64,000 nucleotides of DNA from Nocardioides cavernae (GCF_016907475.1 NZ_JAFBCA010000001.1:3596001-3660000), one strand, 5' to 3'; shown: positions 43,752 through 52,119, counted from the stretch's first letter. Made by a program: numbers and translations. The notes: generated by a model from the letters alone, not told the origin.

Positions 43752-45170
43752 TCATGGTCGGCGTGGTCGCGGGATGTCGGGCGGGCAAGGTGGCTCCGCT
43801 TGGTCGACCGCGGTGGTGCCGTGGCGGTCGCGGCGGTAGTGGTGGCCGTGCGGGGAGGTCCACTCGAACGTCCCGGGCTCAGTCATCTGGTAGCGCCAGG
43901 CGGTGTGGGTCTTCAGCCGGTGGTGGAACCTACAAAGGGCGGCGAGGTTCGACGTTCGGGTAGGTCCGGGCTGTGGTCGGCCTTCTGCGTCGGCGTGGTG
44001 GTCGTACTCGTCGACGTGGTCGATGTCGCATCCCCGGGCCGGGCGGGTGCACCACGGGAACACGCAGGTGCGGTCGCGGAGGATGACCTGCTCGCGAATC
44101 CGGTCAGGCACCTCGTACGCCGGTGTTGAGAGGTCGGCGTTGAGGTCGATCACCGGCTTGATCGTGACCCTGGTCCGGGAGTCGCCGCACCACGACCGGA
44201 GCTGGTCGAGGAGGACGAGGCGCTGGCCTTCCTCCATCCGCCCGGTCGGTCCGAAGACGGTGGTCAGGCCGTCGAGGGTGGCGTCGAAGTGGGCGTGCAG
44301 CACGACTTCGCGGGCGGCGGGCAGCCCGTCGGCATCGCGTATGCCGGTGGCGCCTTGGGTGTGGAGGTCGAGCGCGGTCTGGGTGCGGGCGAGGTCGCCG
44401 AGGGCAGCGGAACGGCGGACGCCCAGCGAGGCATCGGAGCCGAGGGCCTTCAGGGTCTCGGCGCCGTGGGCGAGTGCCCGGTCGAGGTCGAGGGCGTCGG
44501 CGATGTCGAGCTCGGCCTCGAGCCGCATGGTCCCGGCGTAGTGGACGTCGTCGGAGTGGATGGTGGCGTGGCGGGGGTCGACGTGGAGGTAGCCGTCCTC
44601 CGGATCCTGGGTCGGGTCGACGTCGGCGAGGTGGAACCGCTTGATCGTCTCCGCGACGAGCCGGTCCAGCTGCGCCGGTCCGACACGGCCGGCGACGGCG
44701 GCGACCTGGGCGTCGACGAAGGCGGCGGCCTCGACGGTCAGGGTGGGGCTGGTGTGGATGGTGACCTCCGCGACCGAACGCGCTCGCCATGCGGGGACCC
44801 GCCCGGCCTGGACCTGACCCCACAGCCGCGGCAGCCGGTGGCGCAGCTCGAGGGCGTGGCCGACCAGCTTCTTCGCCGCCGTCGTCGAGACCCCGAGGAC
44901 CGCACCGAGCTCGGCCAGGCAGAACTCCGCGACCAGCGGCGCACCCTGACCGGCGATCGGCTCCTCGTGCTCACAGCCGGGCACCGCGAACGCAGCCGCG
45001 TCGTGGATCGACTCCGGCGGATGCAGATCGGCCCACCGCGCAGCCACGACCAGGAGGTCGGCGGCTGCCCGGTCCTCGGCCGCCTTCCGGTCCCGCGCAA
45101 GCGCAAGCAGATCGGAGGCCGTGAGGTCGTCCACCCCACCCGCCTGCGGTCCTGCCAGCGCCTCGATCAT
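43752..45170 (-). CDS. 13E12-family DUF222 / HNH endonuclease protein
   Basis: 472 residues. A DUF222 domain fills the first two thirds (FCLAELGAVLGVSTTAAKKL onward) and a C-terminal HNH nuclease motif is intact: CVFPWCTRPARGCDIDHVDEY, then TSNLAALCRFHHRLKTH. This is the 13E12 repeat family of actinobacteria, whose copies are numerous and in mycobacteria often LexA-controlled. The ATG at 45170 lies inside a near-perfect LexA box. Function is unproven; intron/homing-type origins have been suggested for the family. Open reading continues upstream without family features, so the longer frame was not used. Confidence 0.9.
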   Translation of the reverse strand: MIEALAGPQAGGVDDLTASDLLALARDRKAAEDRAAADLLVVAARWADLHPPESIHDAAAFAVPGCEHEEPIAGQGAPLVAEFCLAELGAVLGVSTTAAKKLVGHALELRHRLPRLWGQVQAGRVPAWRARSVAEVTIHTSPTLTVEAAAFVDAQVAAVAGRVGPAQLDRLVAETIKRFHLADVDPTQDPEDGYLHVDPRHATIHSDDVHYAGTMRLEAELDIADALDLDRALAHGAETLKALGSDASLGVRRSAALGDLARTQTALDLHTQGATGIRDADGLPAAREVVLHAHFDATLDGLTTVFGPTGRMEEGQRLVLLDQLRSWCGDSRTRVTIKPVIDLNADLSTPAYEVPDRIREQVILRDRTCVFPWCTRPARGCDIDHVDEYDHHADAEGRPQPGPTRTSNLAALCRFHHRLKTHTAWRYQMTEPGTFEWTSPHGHHYRRDRHGTTAVDQAEPPCPPDIPRPRRP

Positions 45171-45183
45171 GTGTTCGATTCTA
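45163..45183 (-). promoter_or_regulatory. LexA box overlapping -10 and start of the HNH gene
   Basis: Minus strand: TAGAAT (45183-45178), then TCGAAC-ACAT-GATCGA (45178-45163), one mismatch from TCGAAC-N4-GTTCGA. The ATG of the gene is inside the box. The -10 is 7 nt from the ATG, so the transcript should be leaderless and LexA would cover both the -10 and the start. Confidence 0.75.
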
Positions 45184-45242
45184 TCGGTGACCACCGACAG
45201 CGGCCACGCCTGTGGACGGTTCCTGGCCACCCTCTGTGGACT

Positions 45243-45279
45243 GGTCTCGTGACGGGACGTCGTCCCTCCTCGACCACCG
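45243..45279 (+). repeat. Interspersed actinobacterial repeat, copy 2 (37 bp)
   Basis: Starts GGTCTCGTGACG and ends CCTCGACCACCG, sharing ends and orientation with the copy at 3227-3273 but with a different, shorter centre (GGACGTCGTCCC, itself dyad-like). It lies between the divergent HNH gene and the acyl-CoA dehydrogenase operon. The rest of this 226-bp gap holds a small GC hairpin at 45346-45365 (GGCGCGT-AGCGCC-ACGCGCC) and a TAGCGT box at 45332-45337. Confidence 0.55.
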
Positions 45280-45395
45280 CGGGCCACCAGACCCCCAGCC
45301 CTTGGGAGGTCCCGCGGGGGCGTGCGCGCTCGTAGCGTCCTGCTCGGCGCGTAGCGCCACGCGCCGGGAGGTGGCGCGCGAGCCCGGGGGGACAG

Positions 45396-46448
45396 ATGAC
45401 GGACGACCATGCAAGGGCCGGAGCCCGGCCCGTCGAGCTCGGAGCCACGACGACCGAGCAACAACGCGAGCTCACCGCGCTGTCCGAGCAGGCGACCGCG
45501 GCAGCGGGCGACGTACGTGCTGCACTGGACCTCGCCCGCGACGTCGGCGGCCGGCTTCCGCATCCCGGCAGCGGCAGCACCGCGTTCCTGTGGTCGGCCC
45601 TCGCCAGCGTCGCCGCGGCCGACCTGACCGTCGCGCGGGTGCTGGAGCCGCACCTCGACGCGCACGCCATCCTCGGGCAGGCGGGCGAGGAGATCGGCGA
45701 CGGGACGTGGGGCGTGTTCGCCGCCGAGGGTCCGGGCGAGCCGTTGCGAGCGACGCCGAGCGGGTCGTCGTACGTCCTCGACGGGCGCAAGCACTGGTGC
45801 TCGCTGGGGGGCGACCTCGACCACGCGCTCATCAGCGCGTGGGTGGGCCAGGAGCGACAGCTCTTCGCCGTCGACCTCGACCACCCGGACGTGACGGCCG
45901 TGGCCGGGACGTGGGTGGCGCGCGGGCTCACCGCGGTCGACTCGGGTCCCCTCGACCTCGACGGGGTGGACGCGCGCGCCGTCGGGGTGCCCGGGTGGTA
46001 CCTCGAACGACCGGGCTTCGCGTGGGGAGCGATCGGCGTGGCCGCCGTCTGGTTCGGCGGGGCGGTGGGTGTCGCGAGGCGCCTGGTGGCGGCGTCCAGC
46101 ACGCGTGAGCCCGACCAAGTGGCGTTGATGCACCTCGGCGCCGTCGACGCGCGGCTGCACGGCGCCCGGGCCGTGCTGCAGCAGGCGGCCGCGGCCCTCG
46201 ACGCCGGCAACCTCGCCGGACCGGCTGGCTGGCGGGCGGCGCTGCGCGTGCGCGAGGTGGTGGCCGATGCGTGCGAGGACGTCCTGCGGCGCGCCGCCCA
46301 CGCACTGGGCCCCGGCCCCCTGGCCACCGACGAGGCTCACGCGCGCCGGGTGGCCGACCTCGAGCTCTACCTCCGCCAGTGGCACGCCGAGCGCGACCAG
46401 GCGTCCCTCGGGCGGCAGGTCCTCGACGACCCGGGGTCGCGCTGGTGA
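45396..46448 (+). CDS. Acyl-CoA dehydrogenase-like flavoprotein
   Basis: 350 residues with the acyl-CoA dehydrogenase fold: helical N-domain (TAFLWSALASVAAADLTVARVLEPH), middle beta-domain (WGVFAAEGPGEPLRATPSG; YVLDGRKHWCSLGGDLDHALISA) and helical C-domain. It is short (usual 380-390) and no catalytic Glu can be assigned, so it may oxidise something other than an acyl-CoA. Its stop overlaps the GTG of the deacetylase/methyltransferase, which in turn overlaps a glycosyltransferase; the three form one tight unit of unknown product. Confidence 0.8.
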   Translation: MTDDHARAGARPVELGATTTEQQRELTALSEQATAAAGDVRAALDLARDVGGRLPHPGSGSTAFLWSALASVAAADLTVARVLEPHLDAHAILGQAGEEIGDGTWGVFAAEGPGEPLRATPSGSSYVLDGRKHWCSLGGDLDHALISAWVGQERQLFAVDLDHPDVTAVAGTWVARGLTAVDSGPLDLDGVDARAVGVPGWYLERPGFAWGAIGVAAVWFGGAVGVARRLVAASSTREPDQVALMHLGAVDARLHGARAVLQQAAAALDAGNLAGPAGWRAALRVREVVADACEDVLRRAAHALGPGPLATDEAHARRVADLELYLRQWHAERDQASLGRQVLDDPGSRW

Positions 46449-47770
46449 TCGCTCCCCGCTTCCGGCACGACCTCCCCGGTACGACGGCCTCGTCGTGGTC
46501 CGACGTCCTGGCGAGCGTGCCGACCCTCGAGCTGCCGGGGTCGCGCGGCCGCGTCGTCGTCGTGGGCGCGCACCCCGACGACGAGACGCTCGGGGCGGGC
46601 GGCCTGCTGCACACCGCCGCCCGCGCAGGTCGGAGCGTCGAGGTCATGACCGCGACGGCCGGCGAGGGCTCGCACCCGCACTCACCCACCCATTCCCCTG
46701 ACCGGCTCGCGGAGGCGCGCCGGGCGGAGCTGCGGCGCGCCACCAAGGTGCTCGCCCCGGATGCGCACGTCACCTGCCTCGACCTGCCCGACGGCGCGGT
46801 GGCCCAGCACGACGAGGAGCTGGTGGCAGCGCTCGTCGAGGCCATCGGCACCGACGGTGACGACGTGCTCCTCTGCGCGCCGTGGCGCGGCGATGGCCAC
46901 CCCGACCACGAGGCGGTGGGGCGGGCCGCCGCGACCGCCGCCCACCGCACCGATGCGCTCCTCTGGGAGTACCCCGTCTGGTGGTGGCACTGGGGTCGGC
47001 CGGACGACCTCGCGGCGGCCCACGTCGCGCGGCTGCCGTTGTCGATGGACGCCCGGACGGCGAAGCGGGCAGCCGTCGCCGCCCACGAGAGCCAGGTCCG
47101 GCCGCTCTCGGCCGCACCCGGTGACGAGGTGCTCCTCGGCCCCGACCTGCTCGCCCACTTCGACCGCGACCAGGAGGTCTTCCTGGTCGGCGGGCCCGAG
47201 GCCGACGACGAGTCCCTCGACCGGGTCCACCGCGAGCGACCCGACCCGTGGGACGTCGACTCCTCCTACGAGCGCCGCAAGCGCGCCGTGTCGCTCGCCA
47301 GCCTGCCGCGCGAGCGCTACCCGCTCGCGCTCGAGGTCGGCTGCTCGGTCGGTGCGCTGGCCGTCGACCTCGCGACCCGCTCCGACCGGCTGCTGGCAGT
47401 CGACGACAGCCCCGCGGCCGTCGACCTCGCCCGTCGGCGCACGGCCGGCATCGACGGGCTGGAGGTGGAGCTGGCCCGGGTGCCGGAGGAGTGGCCGGCG
47501 GCCCGCTACGACCTGGTGTCGGTGTCCGAGGTCGGCTACTTTCTCAGCCCCCGAGGGCTCGCGGAGCTGGTCCGGCTCTGCCTCACCTCGCTGGCCGACG
47601 ACGGGCACGTGCTCCTGTGCCACTGGCGCCACCAGCCCGTCGGCTGGCCGCTCGCCGGGCCCGCGGTCCACGACACGTTCGTCGACGCCTTCGTCGCTGC
47701 CGGAGGTCGCGTGCTGGTCGAGCACCAGGAGCCCGACTTCCTTCTGCACGTGCTGGGACGGTCCACGTGA
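46445..47770 (+). CDS. Fused PIG-L deacetylase / NodS-like methyltransferase
   Basis: 441 residues from GTG 46445. The N-terminal PIG-L/LmbE domain (about 35-235) has the metal motif VVGAHPDDETLGAGGL and the distal WRGDGHPDHEAVGRAA; these zinc enzymes remove N-acetyl groups from amino sugars. From about 265 a class I methyltransferase of NodS-like type follows (ALEVGCSVGALAVDLATR; YDLVSVSEVGYFLSPRGLAEL). The natural reading is deacetylation and then N-methylation of one amine-bearing substrate. Both ends overlap neighbours by 4 nt (GTGA). Confidence 0.88.
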   Translation: MIAPRFRHDLPGTTASSWSDVLASVPTLELPGSRGRVVVVGAHPDDETLGAGGLLHTAARAGRSVEVMTATAGEGSHPHSPTHSPDRLAEARRAELRRATKVLAPDAHVTCLDLPDGAVAQHDEELVAALVEAIGTDGDDVLLCAPWRGDGHPDHEAVGRAAATAAHRTDALLWEYPVWWWHWGRPDDLAAAHVARLPLSMDARTAKRAAVAAHESQVRPLSAAPGDEVLLGPDLLAHFDRDQEVFLVGGPEADDESLDRVHRERPDPWDVDSSYERRKRAVSLASLPRERYPLALEVGCSVGALAVDLATRSDRLLAVDDSPAAVDLARRRTAGIDGLEVELARVPEEWPAARYDLVSVSEVGYFLSPRGLAELVRLCLTSLADDGHVLLCHWRHQPVGWPLAGPAVHDTFVDAFVAAGGRVLVEHQEPDFLLHVLGRST

Positions 47771-48465
47771 CGCGTCCCGACGCCGTGGCCGTCGTCGTGC
47801 CGGCCCGCGACGAGGAGGTCCTGCTGCCCGCCTGCCTCGACGCGGTCGCGGCCGCCGTCGACGCGCTGCGTGCGGCGTACGCAGACGTCCCCACGCAGGT
47901 CGTTGTCGTCCTGGACGCGTGTCGCGACGGCTCCGCCCAGGTGGTGCGTGACCGCGACGGCGTCGTCGCGGTCACCGCCCACGCAGGTTGCGTCGGCGTC
48001 GCCCGCTCGGAGGGCGTCGAGGCTGCCGCGGCGTGGGCGGCCGGCGTCGGCAGCCGCTCCCTGTGGGTGGCGAGCACTGATGCCGACAGCGTCGTCCCGC
48101 GACACTGGCTGACCTCGCACCTCGGGTGGGCGGCCGACGGCCTCGGCCTCGTGGTCGGCACCGTCGAGCCGCGACCCGGTGACGTGTCCGCCGGAGCGCT
48201 GTCGGCTTGGCACCAGCGCCACACGACCGCGGACGGCCACGACCACGTGCACGGCGCCAACCTCGGCTTCACGCTGGACGCCTACCGGGCGGTCGGCGGG
48301 TTCCCGCTCCTGCCCACGCACGAGGACGTCGGGCTGGTGACGGCGATGCGCGAGGCCGGGGTGCCGACGCTGGCGACCGGAGCCGTGCCGGTCGTCACCT
48401 CGGGACGCCGGACCGGCCGTGCCCCGGACGGCTTCGCGGGCTACCTCGACGGTCTCGGCGCCTGA
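47767..48465 (+). CDS. Family 2 glycosyltransferase
   Basis: 232 residues from GTG 47767. GT-A fold with AVVVPARDEEVLLPACLDAV at the nucleotide-binding start, a DxD-type STDADSVVP and an acceptor-site HGANLGFTLDAYRAVGGF, then HEDVGLVTAM. No membrane helices. It is the third member of the operon with the acyl-CoA dehydrogenase-like and deacetylase/methyltransferase genes, so it probably adds a sugar to, or builds, the substrate that the other two modify. Confidence 0.85.
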   Translation: MTRPDAVAVVVPARDEEVLLPACLDAVAAAVDALRAAYADVPTQVVVVLDACRDGSAQVVRDRDGVVAVTAHAGCVGVARSEGVEAAAAWAAGVGSRSLWVASTDADSVVPRHWLTSHLGWAADGLGLVVGTVEPRPGDVSAGALSAWHQRHTTADGHDHVHGANLGFTLDAYRAVGGFPLLPTHEDVGLVTAMREAGVPTLATGAVPVVTSGRRTGRAPDGFAGYLDGLGA

Positions 48466-48468
48466 GGG

Positions 48469-48792
48469 TCAGCCGACCTTCATCTCTCCCAGCTCGTTCC
48501 AGCCGTCCTGGTCGACCTCGGTGCTGACGATGTCGGGCGTGCGGGCGAGGTACTGCGGGAGCTCGGCCTGCGCGGCCCTGAAGTGGTCGGAGCCGACGTG
48601 CGCGCCACCAGCGTCGCCGTCGCGGAAGGCCTCGACGAGGACGTACTCGTTCGGGTCCTCCAGGCTGCGCGACCACTCGAACCACAGGCAGCCGTCCTCG
48701 GCGCGGGTGGCCTCGGTGAAGGCCCGCGACAGCTCGGGCCAGTCGTCGGCGTGCTCGGGCTTGATCGGGAACTTGGCGGTGATGAAGATCAA
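48469..48792 (-). CDS. Antibiotic-biosynthesis-monooxygenase-domain protein
   Basis: 107 residues with the dimeric ferredoxin-like ABM fold: LIFITAKFPIKPEHADDWPE, then EDGCLWFEWSRSLEDPNEYVLVE, then FRAAQAELPQYL. Family members include quinol monooxygenases (YgiN) and haem-degrading enzymes; the specific role is unknown. Start is TTG 48792, preceded by GAGGAGACGCC; the preceding in-frame residues lack homology-like pattern. Convergent with the glycosyltransferase gene (3-nt gap). Confidence 0.8.
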   Translation of the reverse strand: MIFITAKFPIKPEHADDWPELSRAFTEATRAEDGCLWFEWSRSLEDPNEYVLVEAFRDGDAGGAHVGSDHFRAAQAELPQYLARTPDIVSTEVDQDGWNELGEMKVG

Positions 48793-48849
48793 GGCGTCTC
48801 CTCGGTGCTTCGGGCTCGGCTCACTTCCCCCGACCCTACGAGCCTCGCC

Positions 48850-48855
48850 TAGGCT
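48850..48855 (+). promoter_or_regulatory. TAGGCT -10 box upstream of exonuclease gene
   Basis: TAGGCT with 13 nt to the ATG at 48869, implying a leader of only about six nt and no room for a Shine-Dalgarno. Confidence 0.45.
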
Positions 48856-48868
48856 GTCGCCGATCGCC

Positions 48869-49861
48869 ATGACACCGACCACCCGCACCCGCCGGCTGCT
48901 GCTCGTCGTCGACGCGCCGTCATTGCTGCACCGCAACCACCACGCGCGGTCGCACACCGGGCTGCGCGACCGGCAGGGTCGCCCGATCTGGGCGCTGCAC
49001 GGGATGCTGCGCCAGATCCTCGAGTCGATCGACTCCTTCGCCCCCGACGCCGTCGTCTTCGGCCTCGACGACCGGTCCGGGTCGATGCGGCGAGACCTCT
49101 ATCCCGACTACAAGGCCGGCCGGGCGGAGAAGGACCCCGAGCTGATCGACCAGCTCGACCGGGCAGCCGCCCTGCTCGACGCGCTGGGGCTGGCCACCCT
49201 GACCCCGCCCGGGCTGGAGGCCGACGACGTCAACGCCTCGGGGGCGACGTGGGCGACGGCCAACGGCTGGGACTGCGTGATCATCACCTCGGACCGCGAC
49301 GCCTTCGCCCACATCAGCCACCACACGCGGGTGCTGCGGCTCATCGACGGCGGGATCCACGGCTCGCCCATGCTCAACCCGGCGCGCCTGTTCAACATGT
49401 ACGGCGTCCGCCCGGCCAACTACCTGGCCTTCGCCGCGCTGCGCGGCGACAGCAGCGACAACCTCCCCGGCGTGCAGGGCATCGGCGAGAAGACCGCCGC
49501 GATCCTGCTCGACGTCGCCGGCTCGATGGACGCCGCGTGGTCGGACATCGACCACAACGGCGGCACCGCCCTGCTCGGCGCCCTCGACGACTGGTCGGCC
49601 GAGACCGGCGGGCGGCGCGTCGGCGCCACCGTCGTACGCCGGCTGTCAGCCTCGGGCGCGCGCGAGCGCTACGAGTTCAACGTGCAGATGATGTCCGGGC
49701 GCGACGACCTCGACCTCGGCCTGACCCCCGACGTCCCCGGCTCACGTGGGCTGCTGCCGCTCGATCTCGACCGGGTCACCAAGGTGGTCGGCTTCCTCGA
49801 CAACGACTTCACCACCGACTTCGCGGTGCGGGTGCTGACCAGCCGCCCCGCGTCAGGCTGA
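48869..49861 (+). CDS. Stand-alone 5'-3' exonuclease (Pol I N-domain/FEN type)
   Basis: 330 residues. It matches the 5' nuclease domain of DNA polymerase I: LLVVDAPSLLHRNHHA, VFGLDDRSGSMRRDLYPDYKAGR, LEADDVNASGATWA, CVIITSDRDAFAHI, and the H3TH segment RGDSSDNLPGVQGIGEKTAAILL. Catalytic acidic residues are all in place. It would remove RNA primers or 5' flaps, or act in repair, independent of PolA. Actinobacteria commonly keep such an extra copy. ATG 48869 follows a short leader. Confidence 0.93.
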   Translation: MTPTTRTRRLLLVVDAPSLLHRNHHARSHTGLRDRQGRPIWALHGMLRQILESIDSFAPDAVVFGLDDRSGSMRRDLYPDYKAGRAEKDPELIDQLDRAAALLDALGLATLTPPGLEADDVNASGATWATANGWDCVIITSDRDAFAHISHHTRVLRLIDGGIHGSPMLNPARLFNMYGVRPANYLAFAALRGDSSDNLPGVQGIGEKTAAILLDVAGSMDAAWSDIDHNGGTALLGALDDWSAETGGRRVGATVVRRLSASGARERYEFNVQMMSGRDDLDLGLTPDVPGSRGLLPLDLDRVTKVVGFLDNDFTTDFAVRVLTSRPASG

Positions 49862-50131
49862 CTGCTCACCCAGGCGCGCCCGCAGCCGGTCCACCTCGTC
49901 CTCGAGCTCGAGGACGCGCGCGATGCCGACGAGGTTGAGCCCGTCGGCGAGCAGGTCACGGATGCGCTCGAGACGGACGACGTCGTCGTCGCTGTAGAGC
50001 CGGCTGCCGCCTGCCGTCCGGTCGGGCGTCAGCAACCCACGGCGCTCGTAGACGCGGAGGTTCTGGATCTCCATCGACACCATCGAGGCGGCCACGGAGA
50101 TCGCGTACACGCCGTCGTCGCTGCCTGCCAC
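49853..50131 (-). CDS. HspR-like MerR-family regulator
   Basis: 92 residues from GTG 50131. The HTH region ([50 protein letters not shown]) follows HspR, and the C-terminal part is a heptad coiled coil ([21 protein letters not shown]). HspR-type proteins repress heat-shock genes. It is divergent from hsp20, whose promoter overlaps a clear inverted repeat, so it is the likely hsp20 repressor. Longer in-frame starts exist but add unconserved sequence. The 3' end overlaps the convergent exonuclease gene by 9 nt. Confidence 0.85.
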   Translation of the reverse strand: MAGSDDGVYAISVAASMVSMEIQNLRVYERRGLLTPDRTAGGSRLYSDDDVVRLERIRDLLADGLNLVGIARVLELEDEVDRLRARLGEQSA

Positions 50132-50172
50132 CGAGCACCCCCTGGATCTCACGAAATTCTCAGCCGGACGAC

Positions 50173-50201
50173 TTGATCCTGCCTCATCGCGTGAGTATAA
50201 A
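50173..50201 (+). promoter_or_regulatory. Housekeeping-type promoter of hsp20
   Basis: -35 TTGATC (50173-50178), exactly 17 nt, -10 TATAAA (50196-50201), within the only clearly AT-rich stretch of the region. Start site expected near 50208. Confidence 0.75.
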
Positions 50202-50203
50202 AA

Positions 50204-50225
50204 ACCTGTACCCATCAATACAGGT
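50204..50225. promoter_or_regulatory. Operator-like dyad at the hsp20 start site
   Basis: ACCTGTA-N8-TACAGGT, a perfect 7-bp inverted repeat covering the predicted transcription start. It differs from the classical HAIR sequence (CTTGAGT-N7-ACTCAAG) but has similar geometry. A second inverted repeat, GGACCT-N10-AGGTCC (50229-50250), follows in the leader. Confidence 0.6.
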
Positions 50226-50274
50226 CGTGGACCTCGAGACCTGCAGGTCCACCCGGCAGATCCAGGAGGAGACG

Positions 50275-50700
50275 ATGTTGCTTCGAACCACCGACCCGTT
50301 CCGTGACCTCGACCGGCTCACCCAGCAGCTGCTGGGCACGACCAACCGTCCCGCGGTCATGCCGATGGACGCGTGGCGCGAGGGCGACCGGTTCGTCATC
50401 GAGTTCGACCTGCCCGGCGTCACCACCGACAGCATCGACCTCGACGTCGAGCGCAACGTCCTCACCGTGCGCGCCGAGCGGGTGGCCCGCAACGGCGACT
50501 GGGAGCCGCTGGCGTCCGAGCGTCCCCGTGGTGCATTCAGCCGCCAGCTCGTGCTGGGCGACAACCTCGACCTCGACCGCATCGAAGCGGCGTACGCCGA
50601 CGGGGTGCTGCGGCTGGTCGTCCCGGTCGCTGAGAAGGCCAAGCCCCGCAAGATCGAGATCGCGCAGTCAGGATCGGGCCGCGCCGAGCTGACCGTCTGA
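50275..50700 (+). CDS. Hsp20/alpha-crystallin small heat-shock protein
   Basis: 141 residues. An ATP-independent holdase chaperone. The alpha-crystallin domain spans about 28-125 ([34 protein letters not shown]) with the terminal signature [20 protein letters not shown]. The N-terminus ([20 protein letters not shown]) is like actinobacterial Hsp18. ATG 50275 has a strong AGGAGGAGAC. Controlled by the promoter and dyad described above, with the HspR-like gene divergent. Confidence 0.95.
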   Translation: MLLRTTDPFRDLDRLTQQLLGTTNRPAVMPMDAWREGDRFVIEFDLPGVTTDSIDLDVERNVLTVRAERVARNGDWEPLASERPRGAFSRQLVLGDNLDLDRIEAAYADGVLRLVVPVAEKAKPRKIEIAQSGSGRAELTV

Positions 50701-50787
50701 TCGACCGCCGGATCCATCCCCGGGTCGCGGGGTCGCAGCCCTTGCGCAGTGAGCTGCGGTCCCGCGGCCGCTCCACGTCCGAAGGCG

Positions 50788-51456
50788 TCAGCTGCCGCCG
50801 GAGGACACCACGATCGGCACGACCACGGCCGTCACGATCGCCGTGTTCATCGCCGCGACGGCCTTCGCCACCGCCTCACCGGCGACGACGTCGGTCGAGA
50901 CCTCCTCGATGCGCCTCTTGAGGTGCCGCTTGCCGAGGGTCCCCTTCTCCTCCTCGAGCACCTTCGGGGCGACGTCGAGGCCCTGGAGGATGGAGAGCAG
51001 GCTCGCGTCGGCGGGCGTCGGCGTACCCCCCTGCAGGACGACCCGCAGCCGCTCGCGGAGGCGTCGCTCGGGCTCGGGGTCGCGCACCGGGTACTTCTCG
51101 GGCACCAGCCCGAGGGCGCGCTTCGCCTCGACGTCGACGACGCCCGCGGTGCTCAGTGCGGCGGCGACCTCACGCTCGACGGCGACCTTGCCGTCCGTGA
51201 CCAGCGACGACAGCTTCTTGCCGTCCTTCTGCTCGAGCCGCACCATCGCGGCGTCGAGGGCCGGGTGGCCGACCGGCCCCGGCACGAGCACGGTCATGCG
51301 GGGGTCCTTATCGTCCTCGCTCAGGGTGATGCGCTCGGCGACGACCAGGTCGGCGATGACTGCGGCGGCGAGGCCGTAGCTCCGCTGCGCCATGGCGCTC
51401 TCGGGCTTGCCGTCGTCGCGGCGCAGCAGCAGGAACAGTTCCTCGGCGATGAGCAT
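50788..51456 (-). CDS. GPP34 (GOLPH3/Vps74) family protein
   Basis: 222 residues of the GPP34 family: MLIAEELFLLLRRDDGKPE start, LAAAVIADLVVAERITLSED, and the C-terminal LKRRIEEVSTD motif. In eukaryotes GOLPH3/Vps74 binds PI4P and Golgi glycosyltransferases; in actinobacteria such proteins are common but of unknown function. The last 30 residues form a hydrophobic helix (AMNTAIVTAVVVPIVVSS) that may associate with the membrane. It is followed on the same strand by no close gene; the hsp20 gene converges on it. Confidence 0.88.
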   Translation of the reverse strand: MLIAEELFLLLRRDDGKPESAMAQRSYGLAAAVIADLVVAERITLSEDDKDPRMTVLVPGPVGHPALDAAMVRLEQKDGKKLSSLVTDGKVAVEREVAAALSTAGVVDVEAKRALGLVPEKYPVRDPEPERRLRERLRVVLQGGTPTPADASLLSILQGLDVAPKVLEEEKGTLGKRHLKRRIEEVSTDVVAGEAVAKAVAAMNTAIVTAVVVPIVVSSGGS

Positions 51457-51465
51457 GCCGCCAGA

Positions 51466-52092
51466 CTAGGTCGCGGCGTGGTGCTCGGGATCCGCCTGCT
51501 GGTGGAGATCGAGCGACAACAACCGGGCCGCGAGGTCCACCGCGGGACCGAGGAGCAGGATCACCGCGAACGTGCCGACACCCACCGTCGCCCCCAGCAG
51601 CCATCCGCCGAGCGCTCCCCCGCCCTGCACCACGCTGTAGCTCCACTTGAAGGGCACCGGCGGGTCCCAGGCGAGCGCGGCCGCCTCGGCCGGGCCCGCG
51701 CCGGTGTGGCTGCCGAGGTACAGCGCGATGCCCAACGCCAGCACGGGGAAGGCCGCCGCCAGGAGGGCTGCCCGCGAGACCAGCGCGTCGGGCGTCGTGA
51801 TCAGGTCCAGCACCACCGAGACCGTCACCCCGACCAGCACGACCTGCACCACCGTGCCGATGCCCGGGTAGACCTTCCGCAGCGCGGCCAGCGCGACCAG
51901 CACGACACCGACGACGAGGTTGACGATCCAGAAGTCGACCCCGGTCGTGATGGCCAGGCCGTTGACGAAGGTCGAGTAGCCGTCCGAGCCCAGGTCGGCC
52001 GCCAGCAGCAGGGCGACGCCGACGCCCAGGACGACACATCCGACGAGGAGCATGGCCGTACGCCGGGGGCTGGGGATCACGGGCGACAGCAT
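51466..52092 (-). CDS. YczE/YyaS/YitT-type membrane protein
   Basis: 208 residues with five to six hydrophobic segments starting at residue about 13 (AMLLVGCVVLGVGVALLLAA). The early LAADLGSDGYSTFVNGLAITTGVD and IVNLVVGVVLVALAAL segments fit the YczE-like family of unknown function. ATG 52092 is the best of several weak starts. The start is 39 bp from the divergent phosphatase gene; the stop is 9 nt before the GPP34 start, suggesting co-transcription with it. Confidence 0.75.
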   Translation of the reverse strand: MLSPVIPSPRRTAMLLVGCVVLGVGVALLLAADLGSDGYSTFVNGLAITTGVDFWIVNLVVGVVLVALAALRKVYPGIGTVVQVVLVGVTVSVVLDLITTPDALVSRAALLAAAFPVLALGIALYLGSHTGAGPAEAAALAWDPPVPFKWSYSVVQGGGALGGWLLGATVGVGTFAVILLLGPAVDLAARLLSLDLHQQADPEHHAAT

Positions 52093-52119
52093 CTCAGGCA
52101 GCCCACCTGCAGCGGGCGC

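Noticed and set aside
45171..46385. Upstream extension of the HNH gene frame by about 400 codons
   Set aside because: It is antisense to the acyl-CoA dehydrogenase-like gene and passes through the LexA box and promoter; the DUF222 protein begins properly at 45170.
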